From a virus: a DNA stretch of 39,436 nucleotides. This document shows positions 38,773 through 39,436 of this stretch, piece after piece (positions within the stretch are counted from its first letter, which is position 1; every line of letters begins with the position of its first letter). The stretch spans positions 1 through 39,436 of IMG/VR virus record IMGVR_UViG_3300044971_000861; one strand, given 5' to 3'. The notes beneath the pieces were generated by a model. It did not search any database and was not told the origin of the DNA. It saw only the letters and a list, made by a program, of their open reading frames with translations. Both the position numbers and the translations under genes were made by a program.

Positions 38773-39284
38773 TGATTTGCCTCCTGCTCCAGCCAGCGAG
38801 CGGCTGTATAGCCGACTTCGTTCTCACGCATCCACATTGCCACCTCGCGAATCGCGGCGCGGGCTTCAGGTGACCAGTTGACGGCTTCCTCATCCGTTTC
38901 CGAGCCGTACTCAATCCCGCTAATGGCAAGTGCCACGCGCTTCACCAGTGACCTACCACTTTGAGAAGAATTAGGGGTGGGGCTGGAGTTGGGCCGCAGC
39001 AATGCGTTTAACTGATCTTGTTGTTTTGAAGTGAGTTTTAGCGGTTTACTAATTTGGTAAACCTTTGATGCTTCACGTTCGGCGGATTCCAGTGATTCGA
39101 TCCGACTGGCCAATTTCAAGATGTTGTCGCTGGTTTCGACGATGTGCTTGTGAGCCGCAGCTTCCAGTGTCTCGACCCTGGCGCGGAGTTCAAGGATGCA
39201 AGCATCACTGGCACCCACAACGGAACTTCTAACCCAGTCTTCACACTGTGCCCACTGTTCGGGGGTTGCTTTGTAGTCAGTCAT
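38769..39284 (-). CDS. Cyanobacterial-type TPEQWAxCE protein, 171 aa
   Basis: ATG 39284 overlaps the preceding stop by 8 bp. The modules ATPEQWAQCEDWV, ACILELRARVETLEAA, a Ser/Pro linker (SSPTPNSSQSG), LVKRVALAISG and WSPEARAAIREVAMWM are a family I recall in many copies in Synechococcus islands and phages. Middle coiled coil at about 35-80. Unknown function; a useful host marker. Confidence 0.75.
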   Translation of the reverse strand: MTDYKATPEQWAQCEDWVRSSVVGASDACILELRARVETLEAAAHKHIVETSDNILKLASRIESLESAEREASKVYQISKPLKLTSKQQDQLNALLRPNSSPTPNSSQSGRSLVKRVALAISGIEYGSETDEEAVNWSPEARAAIREVAMWMRENEVGYTAARWLEQEANQ

Positions 39285-39436
39285 CAAGCTGCTCCAGTGC
39301 GCGGCGGATGGTGTCGAAACGTTGAGACCACTCCGCTTCCGTTGAACCGAGGTCAGCTTCGGCAAGGGCCTGTAGCGCCTGCTCCTTCAAGCTCGGCGGC
39401 TTGGGGCGACGGGCGGCGCGGAGTTAATCGCTCATA
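39277..39436 (-). pseudogene. 3' part of the MTQQHP-type gene, frame-disrupted at the window edge
   Basis: Reading leftward from the edge, 48 codons from 39423 give LRAARRPKPPSLKEQALQAL..., ending RRALEQLDD, the counterpart of the last part of the 37861-38199 product. Just upstream is an in-frame TAA (39424-39426). Joined to position 135-1 across the ends, the two parts differ by one reading frame, and a single-base change near 39424 would restore a ~98-residue protein. Either a junction error or a true pseudogene. Confidence 0.6.

Noticed and set aside
1-39436. CRISPR array, tRNA, rRNA, insertion sequence or integrase/attachment site
   Set aside because: None seen: no regularly spaced repeats, no cloverleaf noticed, and no transposase or recombinase catalytic motif. 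tRNA detection by eye is limited, so a tRNA search tool would be decisive.

Overview
The window reads as a complete, or nearly complete, genome of a tailed double-stranded DNA phage with a long non-contractile tail (siphovirus). It has a lambda-like tail-tip set (homologues of J, I, K, L and M), a 753-residue tape measure, a tail assembly chaperone pair, an HK97-fold capsid, a portal and both terminase subunits. The host is most likely a picocyanobacterium (Synechococcus or Cyanobium). This rests on several small genes near the window ends (MTQQHPITPPPELV-type, TPEQWAxCE-type and others), which belong to families I recall from Synechococcus genomes and their phages. It also rests on a cyanobacterial-type DnaA box beside the probable origin. 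I see no integrase, CI-type repressor, tRNA or photosynthesis gene, so a lytic phage is the simplest reading.

Layout. Two transcription blocks diverge near 2.2-2.36 kb. The rightward (+) early block, 2361-11442, holds a DNA-binding initiator-like protein, a PD-(D/E)XK nuclease, a PAPS-reductase-like PP-loop protein, a RusA resolvase, a zinc-ribbon/NUMOD1-like DNA-binding protein, a probable single-strand annealing protein and many small, tightly overlapping genes. It is punctuated by three promoters that share a GGGGTATACTCC-like box, and it ends at a terminator at 11449-11468. The leftward (-) late block starts with the terminase small subunit (2164) and large subunit, runs off the left edge of the window and resumes at the right edge. 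It continues through small cyanobacterial-type genes, portal (35804-37288), head protein, scaffold, major capsid protein, head-tail joining proteins, major tail protein, tail chaperones, tape measure, tail tip, fibres, lysis genes and dCTP deaminase, and stops at a terminator at 11998-12027. An HNH endonuclease gene and a 56-residue ORF lie between the blocks. The late block makes sense only if the two ends are joined, so the sequence is best seen as a circularly permuted map.

How the genes work together. The phage has no DNA polymerase, primase or helicase of its own. Replication probably depends on host enzymes recruited at 11-bp iterons that abut a DnaA-box match (2216-2255). The annealing protein, RecB-like nuclease and RusA form a recombination module that could build and resolve concatemers for the terminase. 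dCTP deaminase supplies dUMP precursors. Lysis uses a small membrane protein, a second membrane/coiled-coil protein and a two-domain endolysin (GH24 lysozyme plus M15-type peptidase).

The observations most worth a second look are: (1) a tail chaperone pair that appears to need +1 rather than -1 frameshifting; (2) the iteron/DnaA-box cluster; (3) the family of palindromic promoter boxes; (4) a Cys4 module shared by two otherwise unrelated early proteins; (5) a repeat-rich insertion in the L-like tail-tip protein; (6) a tandem triplication of a small virion-type gene; and (7) a duplicated gene that is split and frame-disrupted at the window ends.
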